A stretch of 64,000 bases of DNA, taken from positions 625,001 to 689,000 of the forward strand of contig JAGUCH010000008.1 in NCBI GenBank assembly GCA_019096065.1, in the 5' to 3' direction. The first letter of the stretch is position 1; each line of letters begins with the position of its first letter. Position numbers and translations under genes: made by a program. Of this stretch, positions 54,601 to 64,000 are shown piece by piece. The notes beneath the pieces are model-generated. The model searched no databases. It was not told where the DNA came from and saw nothing but the letters and a program-made list of their open reading frames with translations. This DNA comes from Paracyclopina nana. Its lineage: Eukaryota > Arthropoda > Copepoda > Cyclopoida > Cyclopettidae.

Positions 54601-57210
54601 CTGAGCATAGATCACTATGGACTGAAAGGCCCACCCTTGTGGGAAAATCGAGATTGAAACAAGCCCCATGAGTCACATGAGCAATCATAATAAGTAAGTT
54701 TGCCTCTTTTGGTCATCTTGCTGCACACTTTCCACGCCTTCACACTTGTTAAAAAGAGCTTGCAACACTTTTTTGCTATTGCTCAAAAAATAAAAATGGC
54801 AATAATAGTAATGCTGCTGAAAGTGAAAAATGGTCCATTGTCATCTTGTCTGCAATTTCCATCTTCACGACGCTCAAAATCCGTGCATAAGTGTCACAAA
54901 TAGATAGGAGCCAGGTTATACTCTGTCAATTTCGCGGAAAAACCACGAATTTCCCATTTTGCCCATTTGAAATTGTGAGGCAAAGTGAAAAAATAAATCC
55001 TGCCTCGACCACTGTGATGAGGTGATCTTAGCTGAGATGAAGGAGCAACACTCATTTCTGGTTGCCATACAAGGGCACATGAACCGATTGGCTAGAGAGA
55101 TGTGCAAGAATACTGGCTCGATTCCAACATGATGATCTGGGAGATGTATTTTCAATTCCGCCAAATTTGCCCTCTCAGTCTAGTTTTGAATTAATTGTTG
55201 ACTTTTTGCCTTTTTTCTCATGGTTTTTAGACCTAGGTTCTTCAGTTTTGCTATTTAAGCTTTGATTGGTTTTTTTTTAATGTGCTATTTAACTAAGTCC
55301 AAAAAGTGCATACTTTTTTACTATTAACATATTTAAGTCTTCACAATGTAAAAACTTCCATGAATTTGACAGGACTTAGTTTTTAAGTATTTAAGATGAC
55401 TTTTTTAAAGCAAGGATGTTTGGCTAGAAATGATTATTTTTTTTTTTTTTTTGAAATTCTGCACATTTAAAAAAAGCCTTGCATAGTTTGGCTCATAGTT
55501 TCAAGCAAAACACAGTGTTTTTAGTGATTTCTAGGGTTTTAGGGTGAAATATTTTCATCTCTGATGAGATTTCTAAGTGTCTTCAAACTAAAAACTTTTA
55601 AGAGTACTTAATTTGAGTATAATGAAATTTATATAAATGTTGGAATCGAGCCCTGTTTTAAAGCTTCTGCGCCCACGTTCTTAAAGTCACAGCTTCCCGT
55701 CCAACTACTGCTGTATTATAGTCGTACAACGAAAATTATTGTCGTCTTTGGGTCAAGAAGAATTCTTTCCAAATTGCCGATAAACATAGATAGAGAAGAA
55801 CCTCTTTTTAAGGGCAAAATCGATGTGTCTGATTTCCACAAAATATGTCGACATTCGGTAAAAATGGAAATAAAACAGCTCTTCAACCCAGGAAAATATG
55901 AGCTTGTGGTCAGTTTTGAGCTAATTCAATGTATTGCATGGGTTCTTGCACCTAGTTTTCTCAGCTTTCAATGCTTTCATTAGTCTTTATTTCCAAATTG
56001 TAACAGTAATGAAATGATTTCACGTCCAATTATACATTGCTGGTCGTAGCATACAAAAATAAACTTTCTTAAAATATCAATTTTTTAATTTAACTTTTGG
56101 CTCATTATCTTCAGCGTCTATGATCGTAGCTTGGTTGCAGTTGTCATTGGTTCTTATTTACTGACGAGGTCAGTAAATAAGAAGCGATAACAACCGTAAG
56201 CATGCCACTATCAAAGACACTGAAGATAATGAGCCTATATTATAGTTGTGATATAAGAATTGTTAACTTCAAAACACACCAACCAATTTTGTAAGGGAGT
56301 AATTTATATGGTTTTTCTTAGAAATTATGTCGACAATCAGCAAAAATGAAAATAATACAGCTCTTCAACCGAGGAAAATATGAGTTTGTGGTCAGTTTTG
56401 AGCTAATTCAATGTATTGTATGGGTTCTTGCATCTATTTTTCTCAGCTTTTGATGCTTTCATTAGCCGTTGTTTCCAAATTGTAACTATAATGAAATGAC
56501 TATACGTCCAATTATACAGTGCAGGTCCTAGCATGAAAGTGACGGACGGTTGTCCATATTTGGCATAATTAGAGCAGTTTTCAAATTGACTGGAGGACTC
56601 ACCTTGAATGGCTGAGGAGGTGGAAGGAAACAAAGCTCGGCTCGTGGACGCTTCTAGAATTAATAACATAATTTCTTTTAAGGCACATTATGTACTAGAT
56701 AGGTGTCCAAGGCGAAGAAGAGCGTCAACGCCTTGGATTACTTGAGCGGAGCAAGCAATCACTTAAGTACTGAAAAACATGATACATTTCTTGACTAAAT
56801 TCAATTGCATAAAAAACAATAGGGTGAATTTCGTCAAAACTAACACGAAACTTTTTTTGTCTATTTAATAGTAAATTTTTGGTTTGGAAATGAAAAATGT
56901 TGTTTTAGACAAAAATGATATTTTAAGGCAGTAAAAATGTTGTAAAAAAGCACTTTCATTTTTGCAATTTCACCATTAGAAGAGGAAAATCAATTTGAAT
57001 AATAATTTTTAGCACAGAATTTTGCTTTAGACGTTGGAGTGTAGTAGCTAAGTTGTAGTAGATGAACACCGCATTAATTATAAACAAATATTTCTTACGA
57101 AAATGAGTGATTTCTTCTTCCTCTTCATCCTCGTTTTCACTGTGGGGCTGAACATTTTGCTGGTCCATTTCAATTTCTTCCTCTTCTTCGTCTTCTTCTT
57201 CCTCATTTTC
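51614..57210 (-). CDS. Unidentified acidic / Ser-Thr-rich protein with Lys-rich C-terminus, 3' part (4 exons)
   Basis: Minus-strand exons in transcript order: 57210-57099, 56653-56603, 52041-51949, 51717-51614, with consistent phases (0,1,1,1) and GT/AG junctions. The first encodes an acidic block (ENEEEEDEEEEEIEMDQQ, then ENEDEEEEEITHF). The second encodes ASTSRALFPSTSSAIQ. The third encodes TSTSTSVSSGNLPPDVVSRL followed by LATGHLIKEDG. The fourth encodes TLVRLSTLPAPSSPSVATSA followed by GAPKKMSAAKKKK and TGA. I do not recognise the family. Acidic runs and the basic tail would suit a nuclear protein, but that is inference. The start codon lies upstream (above 57210) and was not found. The donor at 51949 (G/GTACAA) is weak; if skipped, exon 3 ends at a TAG 10 codons later. 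The gene converges on beat. Confidence 0.55.
52045..53140. other. Intronic DNA of the minus-strand gene with a G+C hairpin
   Basis: No exon supported. A GGGGGCGG..CCGCCCCC hairpin (52731-52756) sits in an otherwise A+T-rich stretch. Confidence 0.4.
53145..54460. repeat. About 16-bp minisatellite TTTGCAACTGAGACAC
   Basis: More than 60 units of (T/A)(T/G)GCAACTGAGA(C/T)(A/G)C. Sub-blocks show higher-order copies: GCTTTCCAGCTGAGAT x4 at about 53770-53840, and a roughly 66-bp duplication at 53214/53280. A longer compound block (aagcaagctgagatgc..ccaactgcgaca) recurs three times at 54170-54420. Confidence 0.93.
54465..55835. other. Intronic DNA of the minus-strand gene, no exon supported
   Basis: A T run (16) lies at 55437-55452. 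ORFs here do not exceed 82 codons and lack motifs. Confidence 0.35.
55840..56535. repeat. Direct duplication of about 210 bp flanking a hairpin element
   Basis: The segment 55843-56053 (atgtcgacattcggt..cagctcttcaacccagg..gtggtcagttttgagctaat..caatgtattgcatggg) recurs at 56321-56535 with about 10-15% difference. The hairpin MITE 56099-56235 lies between the two copies. The ORF 55774-55983 in copy 1 is not preserved in copy 2. Confidence 0.85.
56099..56235. mobile_element. 137-bp hairpin element, copy 2
   Basis: Starts GGCTCATTATCTTCAGCGTC and ends AGATAATGAGCC. Same family as 27795-27939 with more divergence and a shorter centre (gaggtcagtaaataag retained). Confidence 0.88.
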
Positions 57211-57214
57211 CTGC

Positions 57215-57865
57215 AAAAGAAGAAGAAAGTTGGAAATCACGCAACCTTTTATGATAGGCCCAACGCCATATATGGAATAATAGTAGCTGGGTACAAAACT
57301 GCTTTTGGTGAGACAAAGGTTACATTTCTTTTTATTTTGTAAGAGCAAAAAGCCATCCATTTTTCAAATAAAAAAAAAAAAAAAAAAAAAAAAAAAACTA
57401 TAACAAAACACCATTTTTACATTTTTAGGTAAATAAAAGAAAATAATAAGTATAATTTACAAGCAAAAAAGAGGATTTCAAAACTGAACAGAAAATTAAT
57501 TGCTAAAGGTTTTTTCAGTGTGAAAATTCAAAGATTTTATCAAAATCCTCAAAAATGGCCATGTCATGTGTTTTTCTATCAGAAGTTATATTTTTTTGTC
57601 TGGGAAACACTATGGAATGAATGGTGATGATTTGTTGGTGGTCTGGGGTCAATTAGATCACATTACCACCACCCCATAACCAAAAGTGGAGATTCAGACC
57701 AAAAAGGCAGTTTTTCCAAATACAGAGAGAGACTCCTTTCAAGTTCAAGACTCTTTTCAAATAAGGGCAACAAGAAGCAGCAGCTTTAAAGCTACTGAAG
57801 AAGAAAATTGTTTTATTCAATATATGATTCTGGTGAATTGCCTTGAGGAATATTAGTATTTTTCT
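57215..57865. other. Unassigned DNA with a 28-base A run
   Basis: The A run at 57370-57397 follows AATAA directly. I see no exon in this stretch. An upstream exon of the minus-strand gene may lie here or beyond but could not be identified. Confidence 0.35.
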
Positions 57866-57870
57866 GTGGA

Positions 57871-57975
57871 ATGACAAAGTGTGAATTCGACCCCCTGATG
57901 ATGTTCCTCTATACCCACGAGGAGATGGACAACTTCAAAGTCTTCTTCTTCCAAGACTCTTCCAATGTTGAGTAA
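57871..57975 (+). CDS. Small coding-like ORF, 34 codons, unidentified
   Basis: Reads MTKCEFDPLMMFLYTHEEMD then NFKVFFFQDSSNVE and TAA. Most codons end in C or G (GAC, TTC, CTC, GAG), like the beat exons and unlike the surrounding DNA, so this may be a real exon fragment. No clean splice sites or family. The minus strand is also open here. Confidence 0.25.
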   Translation: MTKCEFDPLMMFLYTHEEMDNFKVFFFQDSSNVE

Positions 57976-58463
57976 TGGATGGGCATTGTTATTTGGACTT
58001 GGCTGGTTCAACAATAAATCACAGCAAAATGTGAGTGTGAGTGCCTTTTCGATCAGGGCCCCACTTCATCTGCTCCTCAAAATTGAATTATCATATGGGG
58101 GTAAAAGGTGGGAAAATATCGAGTTTGTTGACTTTTCTGCACAGCCCCTTGATTGGCTCAAGGGCCCTCAAGGAGCAATTAATGATTGGCTCGAGTGGAA
58201 ACCGACCTGTTATTCTGGACGTCGTTCAAATTCATCGATAGCAAATGAGTATTGCTTTTTTGCCACTGCTGCACAAAGATCATCAGCGATATTTGCAAGT
58301 TTCCAATTAAGGACTCGACAACTCAAAAGCAGTTCTAGATGTATTTAAGTGACTGCTACGGAATCAACGTGCATGACGATTCAACATTGAAACTTATACT
58401 ATATACTTAAGTATATATAATATAATGCGCAAGAATATTAAAAAGTACTGAATGCCTAATCCA

Positions 58464-58763
58464 TTATATAGTAACAAACGAATTGTATTCGTTAATGTAT
58501 GTTTTTTGAAGAGCGTGTGTCTTTGGGGTGTTTTTCGGCACACTTGATGTGTGATCTGATTTTTTGGGCAGGTGATCAGGGCCTCCTGATTCCGCTTGAT
58601 TTGCGTCGTCATGTTGAATGTGGCGTGACGAACTCCTCGTGGCTGACTTTTTGAGCTTTTGTGAGATGTCCGGGAAAACATCTTGGCCAAGATTTATGAA
58701 TTCCTCCATTGAGTGTAGAGATATCGAGTGTTCACGACATTCTACGCTCCTTGATTGAGCCAT
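58464..58763 (-). CDS. Hypothetical 99-aa protein, head-to-head with its neighbour
   Basis: Complete ATG-to-stop ORF, hydrophilic and Ser/His/Lys-rich, with a segment KKSATRSSSRH, later PDHLPKKSDHTSSVPKN. The last part is similar to the plus-strand ORF at 58762-59088 (KSAT..., SDHLVKKFMYTSSV), so both reading frames seem conserved. No known domain. It could be an exon of a larger gene, but no convincing donor was seen. Confidence 0.4.
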   Translation of the reverse strand: MAQSRSVECREHSISLHSMEEFINLGQDVFPDISQKLKKSATRSSSRHIQHDDANQAESGGPDHLPKKSDHTSSVPKNTPKTHALQKTYINEYNSFVTI

Positions 58764-59088
58764 GTATCATCCCCTATTGTTAAAAGATGTCTTGATGTTT
58801 CAATTAACTTTCCTCATTTTCGTGTTTGTCAACTCACCTCAACATTTTACACACTCAAGGACTCCCAACTGTTCAGCGAACAGAGCCAGGAAGAAAAAAT
58901 GGAATTTCCACCCACATAAAAGCGCCACGCAGCTCAAACGCACATTTTTTCAAAATGTGACTAACAATGAAGATCATGGCATCTCTGATCACCTGGTCAA
59001 AAAATTCATGTACACATCAAGCGTACTGATGATCGCCACAATTTATATTATTCACATTTATGCATTATACACAACTTTGTTGGCATGA
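58762..59088 (+). CDS. Hypothetical 108-aa protein, diverged inverted duplicate of the minus-strand ORF
   Basis: Starts within the same CATG as the opposing ORF. The N-terminus is hydrophobic (LLLKDVLMFQLTFLIFVFV). The middle contains HKSATQLKR and DHGISDHLVKKFMYTSSV, related to the minus-strand protein, and the C-terminus is hydrophobic. An alternative frame across 58860-58919 (DSQLFSEQSQEEKMEFPPT, then stop) also looks coding, so the true gene structure is unsure. Confidence 0.3.
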   Translation: MYHPLLLKDVLMFQLTFLIFVFVNSPQHFTHSRTPNCSANRARKKKWNFHPHKSATQLKRTFFQNVTNNEDHGISDHLVKKFMYTSSVLMIATIYIIHIYALYTTLLA

Positions 59089-59404
59089 TTAAAATAGGTA
59101 TATTTATATGTTATTCAGTTTATTGAACTTGTACACATGGTTGTACGCTAGCGAATGTCGGTCACGATCAAGAGCACAATGCAACGACGTTCACTTAAGC
59201 ACATTCTCAACTGCTCGCAAGTCGAAAAGTTTGCAATTGGAATCTTGCAAATCTCTCTGGCACTCTTCAGTGTGCAGTGGCACAAAAAGCTCCCTCATCC
59301 CTTGTCGTTTGCTCAAAACACGAATTTTTAAATGAAGTGAGCGTGTTTTTGTGTGAGTCATTCAATATTCTTCATATCAGCTGAGAAAGGAATTCATTTG
59401 ACAG

Positions 59405-59560
59405 ATGCCGCAGCTGAGTTCTCTGTTAATTAGGAGGCTTGGAGAGATTCGGTCTCAATTAGCATTTTCAGGTCTTCTTTGCCTTTCGGAAGCTGCTGTT
59501 AAAAAGTCCGATGATCTTGGATCTCCTTTGAACGGAGGAGCGGCCATGAAATGGCTCTGA
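59405..59560 (+). CDS. Small coding-like ORF, 51 codons, unidentified
   Basis: Reads MPQLSSLLIRRLGEIRSQLA, FSGLLCLSEAAVKKSDDLGS, PLNGGAAMKWL and TGA. Inside it, TTAGCATTTTCAG at 59471 is a good 3' splice site in phase with the last 29 codons, so a terminal exon 59472-59560 is an alternative. No family recognised. Confidence 0.3.
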   Translation: MPQLSSLLIRRLGEIRSQLAFSGLLCLSEAAVKKSDDLGSPLNGGAAMKWL

Positions 59561-59900
59561 CAACTTTTACTTTTATATTCCACAACACACGTGGTGCATT
59601 TTGACGCCATTTTCTCGGCTACGGTTGACGCAAACTGATCATATATGGGGTAGTCCTAATATGTCATGCCGAAACGGAGATGCCCCTAACATTGACTTAT
59701 TTGGTGGGAAGGCCTTTTGAGGCAGAAACGTTGGCCAAAATGGGCACACGTGCCACACTGAGACCAACCCCGCCCAGACCAGTGTGCCACTACTACTGCA
59801 ATAGCCACACTCTGATAATCTCTCTACAGTGCATACAGAGGGTGTAAAAAAAGTTTTTTGTTCATTCGCGACACTTTTCTTTTAAATTGTTGATTATTGA
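59561..59900. other. G+C-richer unassigned stretch
   Basis: Short open frames with coding-like composition at 59661-59720 (RNGDAPNIDLFGGKAF) and 59700-59840. No splice sites or family could be supported. Confidence 0.25.
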
Positions 59901-60577
59901 CAAAACGCCTTTGATTAATCTAGGTTTGCAGAAATAAATCACAAATGGCATCTTCATTTTTAGCTTCAAAGGTGAATTATATTTTATTTTTAACCCGATA
60001 TAGCCCACTTCTAACTAGGAAAATCAGCGTAGTTAGAAGATGTAGCTTGACTTGTAGGCATAGTCAGGTCACAGCTGGCTCGCTTGCTCAGCTCGACCTG
60101 ACTTAGCTGGTTTACCGTAAAATGGTATACTGATATGCCTTGTTATAACCAGGCTACTTTTGTGTTACACGCTTAATGAATGGCAATTTCTTAACAATAT
60201 TTATATTATGAATATTAATGTGGATATTAATTAAAAAATCCCAAAATTGTCTTTCCAAAGAAATATTAAAAAAATAAATATCATTAGGAAATTGCCATTC
60301 ATTAAGTGTTACACACATAATGTACCTACGTTCCACAAAGAATATGAGCATAGTATAGTACGATAAACCAGTTAAGTCAGGTCGAGCTGAGCAAGCGAGC
60401 TAGCTGTGACCTGACTATGCCAACAAGTCAAGCTGCGTCTCTTAAGTAGGCTGATTTTCCTCGTTGGAACTGGGCTATATTGCGTTAAAAATAAAATATA
60501 ACTCACCTTTGAAGCTAAAAAAGAAGATGTCATTTGTGATTTGTTGCTGCAAACCAAGATTAATCAAAGGCGTTTTG
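59901..60577. mobile_element. 677-bp foldback containing two inverted copies of the 154-bp TIR family
   Basis: Starts CAAAACGCCTTTGATTAATC and ends with the inverse ..AATCAAAGGCGTTTTG. Arms of about 300 bp (59901-60210, 60275-60577) pair with some divergence. Each arm contains the interior words of the 41102-41255 element (caggtcgagctgag, ctgtgacctgactatgc). The centre is A+T-rich. Confidence 0.85.
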
Positions 60578-60579
60578 TG

Positions 60580-62865
60580 GCCAGAACGAGTTCAAGTGCG
60601 CATAATTGTGAGTACACACTGTAGTATTTTCCTCTGTGCTCTATGTGACCTGATGCCAGAAAATGAGCACAAAAAGAAGCCAAGGTGAAATTACTTCCAC
60701 AAAACCTGGAACTGCTTTTCAAGGTCTCAAAAGAAGAAGAGGAATGCAGCAACATTCATTGTAAAAAAGCAGAACAACAACAACTATTGAGAGGCTGCAG
60801 CCACAGTGGAATATAATGCACACACACACACTATAAAAAGTAAAAGTAGTCGGCCCTCAAACCTCACAGTTTGTCTTGTCAGCTCTGATGGTCAGACCAG
60901 ATATCCAAAACAACATACCAAACAATATCAAAGCAGAAAATAGCAAAAGACACACACATGTCTCCTATTCTTGCATGATTTCACCCATTGTACTACACAA
61001 ATGTATTTCCAATACAAGTTACAATTCAAATAATTGTTATGCACCTTTTAAAAAAAAATTAATTTCAGCATTTATTTAGTTATTAGCAGAAATTCGGGTA
61101 AAAAAAAATAATTTTTCATGTTGCAATCAGATTCATAAAGAATTAAAAGAATTTATAATTGAACTAGAAAATCTAAATTAAAAAAAAGCCGAGCTTGCGA
61201 GGGCCATATTTTCATGTTAGAGTCCGATTCATAAAAAAGCCAACTGTTTAAAAATGCTAAAATGTCATTTGTAAAGCGAAATTCGGCCAAAAAGGCCAAT
61301 CTTTGAAAAATATGCTAGCTTGTAGAGTTTGATTCAAAAAATAGCAAACATGCAGCCGAGCCAGCGAGGTCCATAATTTCATGTAATAATATATAAAAAT
61401 AGGCAAATATTTACAAAATACCAAAAAAATACAAATTAGCAAAGCTCAAAGAGGCAAAATAGCAAGTCTGGTTTTTTCTGGCTCACACTCTAAGAATAAA
61501 TTGAGCCTTTTTTCCTCTGTACGTGTTTTGATGTGAGCTGGGCTTTAAAGGTAGAAAAAAGCTCTTCTCAGCATGTGGACTTGAGGTAAATTGAATCTTG
61601 TATGGAGAGATAATCCTTTGGTGCTGAGTCATGCCCACAAAAACGTGATAATTTCCAACCGGGGTTCGCGCCTCCACGCGCCGTTACTGCAATTCTTGTT
61701 AGCTCCAACTTCTCGTTAAATCGGAGCTGGCATTAATGGCAATGTGTGTGGCCATAGAAGAAGCCATATTTGAGCAGCTTTAAACTATAATCGGATTTTT
61801 TACCTCACCATGTTTGTTTGCACATGAAATACTGGGGCAAAACATGAACACTCACCAACTATAAACATGAAATTATTGCCAATTATATACGATTTAAAAA
61901 TTGGCTTTTCTTTAGCATTTGTGCAGTTTTTGCAATTATTAGTATCAGATAGCCAATTTTTAAGCAAGCTTAAAATTGGTGCAGTGGAAAAGTGGCGTGA
62001 GAAATTGGCACAATCGTTTTATCATGATGATTAAAGACTGGGAAGAAAAAAGTGGGACCAAGTTTGACTTTGAGCCAAGCAAGGTGAAATTATGTAGTTT
62101 TTTCATAAAAAAATCAAAAGTTAGGTGATATTTTCAAATTATGCCAGAAAAATTATTAGGTTTGAAATTTAGGCTGGAAAAGTTAGCTAAGTAAGGTGAA
62201 AATAAACAAACTTTGTTTTTTCATCAAAAATGGAAATTCAGTTGCTTGCACTGAAAGTGAAATTGAAAGCAAAGTAGAGAGTCTCATTTTTGATGTCTTT
62301 GATTTGCAAAAATTGGTTTGGGCCACAAGCTTTTTATTTATTTTATTAAATGTCGATAGCTAAGTAAGGCAAATTGAAATGCAGGGATTGAGCCAATTTG
62401 TAGTTAAGCCAGTGGGAGTGAGCATGCATTTCTTAATTTTTTGGCAGCTTTTCATAACTGACAACAATTAATCATGGCTTTTGGCTCAATTAATTTGGGG
62501 GCAAAAAGGCCAAATAAGGGAACTTTCAAAATGTTCCCATTTCATTTAAAAATCTCCAATTTGAAAAAAGTAGCATTGAGCCTCAAGTTCAAGCACAAAA
62601 GTGATTTTTTCAGACAAGAAATAATGGGTTGGCTAATAGCAGAGTGTGTAAGGTCCCAGCTCACATTTTTTGGAAATTGGTTCCTTTCTATTATAAAACT
62701 GGACACACTCTATTATAATGCTTGTGGCACACACACATGTTCGTTATTTGATTGAATTTGATTTTGGCTGGTCAAAAGTGGCTGAATTTATTCCCCCCAT
62801 AAATTACACGATCACCTTGTTGATGTTATCTTGAGCAAACATGACCTGAGAACATTATTAAATGT
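60580..62865. other. Unassigned A+T-rich DNA with weak repeats
   Basis: Between 61080 and 61400 a diverged unit (gccgagcttgcgagggccat, tttcatgttagagtccgatt) recurs two to three times. A short (CA)n lies at 60819-60830. ORFs of 60-93 codons have no motif. Confidence 0.4.
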
Positions 62866-62868
62866 ACT

Positions 62869-63612
62869 TTTGGCACGAAGAAGCAAAGAGCGAAGAAAAA
62901 AAAACAGTCGTTTTTAACAGCTGAGCTTTTCCGCCAAAACAATGACAACAAATCGAAAACATGCAAAATGGGAATCTTCCGTATACTCTTGATGCCAAGT
63001 TCAGCTCCTCAAACTGAATTTGGCTCATCGATGAAAAAGTTTCCTTATATTTTTTTTTGTTCAGTGCACATAATTGAGTTTATTTTTTCTTTCTCATGTT
63101 ATCTCCAGTTGGTATCGATATTGGTAGGAATTCGTTTAAATTGGTAGCAGCATGAAGGAATTGGGCATCATCGATGATCATTGGACTTGTTCAGTTCATG
63201 TCAAGGGTTTCTTGTATGTTAAATCAGAGTTCATCTCTTGAAGCTCAAAGGGCGATAAAATTCCTTTAAGTAGCTCGTTAAAGGGCAAAAGAGCTGGCTT
63301 TAAATTGGGGCCGCGCGCAACATAAACCATACCCAAAGGGTGTTACTTTATATTCACCACCAGCCATACCAATTGGAACAAAAAGAGCCGAAGAAGAAAA
63401 GATTATACCAAATGCTAAGTACTCGGAAAAAAATGCAAGGAAACTTTTTCATCGATGAGCCAAATTCAGTTTGAGGAGATGAACTTGGCATCAAAAGTAT
63501 ACGGAAGATTCCAATTTAGCATGTTTTCGATTTGTTGTCATTGTTTTGGCGGAAAAGCTCAGCTGTTAAAAACGACTATTTTTTTTTTTCGCTTTTTGCT
63601 TCTACGTGCCAA
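62869..63612. mobile_element. 744-bp foldback with about 180-bp arms
   Basis: The left arm (ttttggcacg..ttttccgccaaaacaatgac..tttggctcatcgatgaaaaa) is repeated inverted on the right (tttttcatcgatgagccaaa..gtcattgttttggcggaaaa..cgtgccaaaa). A third, direct copy of part of the right arm follows at 63650-63760. Confidence 0.85.
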
Positions 63613-63614
63613 AA

Positions 63615-64000
63615 ATTCATTTAATAACTTATTTCATCAAAAGTACATGTAAAAGATTCTCATTTTGCATGTTTTTGACTTGTTGACAATGTTTTGGCGG
63701 AAAAGCTATGCTGTTAAAACAGCTTTGACGAAACTCTTTTTTTTTTTTTTGCATGAAACTTAAAGCAAATTCCAGACACTTCAGCCAATTTTCAATTCCA
63801 ATTTCAGTGCCTAAAACTGAATTTGACTCATAAACAAAAGAGTTTCCATTGGTGTAACATCAATTTCTAGCGCTCGCACGCTCGGCATTTCAAGTTTTGC
63901 CTCGGCTGCGAAGAAATTCCTTTGGTTCTTTATCAAGTTTACTATTCTTTCGGCTTGCATGATTGGACAAGCCAGAAATGGTCACGAGCCGCGATAATAA
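63615..64000. other. Partial third arm of the foldback and unassigned end of window
   Basis: Positions 63650-63760 repeat tgacaatgttttggcggaaaag and a T run. 63800-63860 repeats a diverged gaatttgactcat..aaagagtttcc. A G+C-rich patch (agcgctcgcacgctcgg) lies at 63871-63887. No gene seen. Confidence 0.5.

Noticed and set aside
57103..57342. Plus-strand ORF with a hydrophobic Phe/Leu run
   Set aside because: It is the complement of the acidic Glu-rich exon on the minus strand; the hydrophobic run is a shadow.
57370..57397. A run after AATAA as the tail of a retrotransposed transcript
   Set aside because: There is no recognisable gene body upstream and no usual distance between signal and tail; a plain A microsatellite is as likely.

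Overview
This is eukaryotic nuclear DNA, A+T-rich, with long introns flanked by GT/AG splice sites, short exons, AATAAA polyadenylation signals, and many minisatellites and miniature inverted-repeat elements. The one confidently recognised large gene belongs to the Beaten path (Beat) immunoglobulin family, which is typical of arthropods, so the source is most likely an arthropod. I cannot name the species. There is no bacterial gene organisation and no CRISPR array; I saw no tRNA or rRNA gene by eye.

Layout. (1) Positions 1-583 (+) hold the 3' end of a ZC2HC1/FAM164-type C2HC zinc-finger gene. (2) Positions 584-8430 are intergenic, with a GGCGCC/AACGG minisatellite, a roughly 24-bp minisatellite and diverged foldback elements. 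(3) A beat-family gene spans 8533-51487 (+): six coding exons, 347 aa, signal peptide, two Ig domains, a basic linker and a hydrophobic GPI-type tail. Its first intron is 38.5 kb and is filled with repeats. These include several minisatellites, a pair of 406/407-bp terminal-inverted-repeat (TIR) elements in opposite orientation, a 2.56-kb TTAA-flanked element with about 0.7-kb TIRs, a chain of Transib-like mini-elements with CACAGTG ends, and mariner-like 202-bp elements with TA ends close to exon 2. (4) Converging on beat from the minus strand is the 3' part of an unidentified gene with an acidic segment, a Ser/Thr-rich segment and a Lys-rich C-terminus (exons between 57210 and 51614). (5) Positions 57.8-59.9 kb hold small coding-like patches, including two head-to-head related ORFs. 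(6) Positions 59.9-64 kb are mainly foldback elements and unannotated A+T-rich DNA.

The most interesting signal is inside beat intron 1. On the sense strand there are three copies of a pyrimidine-rich tract followed by CAG and then directly by GTAAG, at 18345/18346, 26679/26680 and 37356/37357. They cut the 38.5-kb intron into four nearly equal pieces of 9.7, 8.3, 10.7 and 9.8 kb. This is the layout of recursive (ratcheting) splice sites known from long Drosophila introns. The second is the chain of CACAGTG-ended units near 35 kb, one of which has a perfect 5-bp target duplication. Its ends resemble those of Transib transposons, whose transposase is related to RAG1. The third is a dispersed motif cluster combining GGCGCC, AACGGTT and GTCTAGAC. 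All calls are by eye; no database search or alignment was run.
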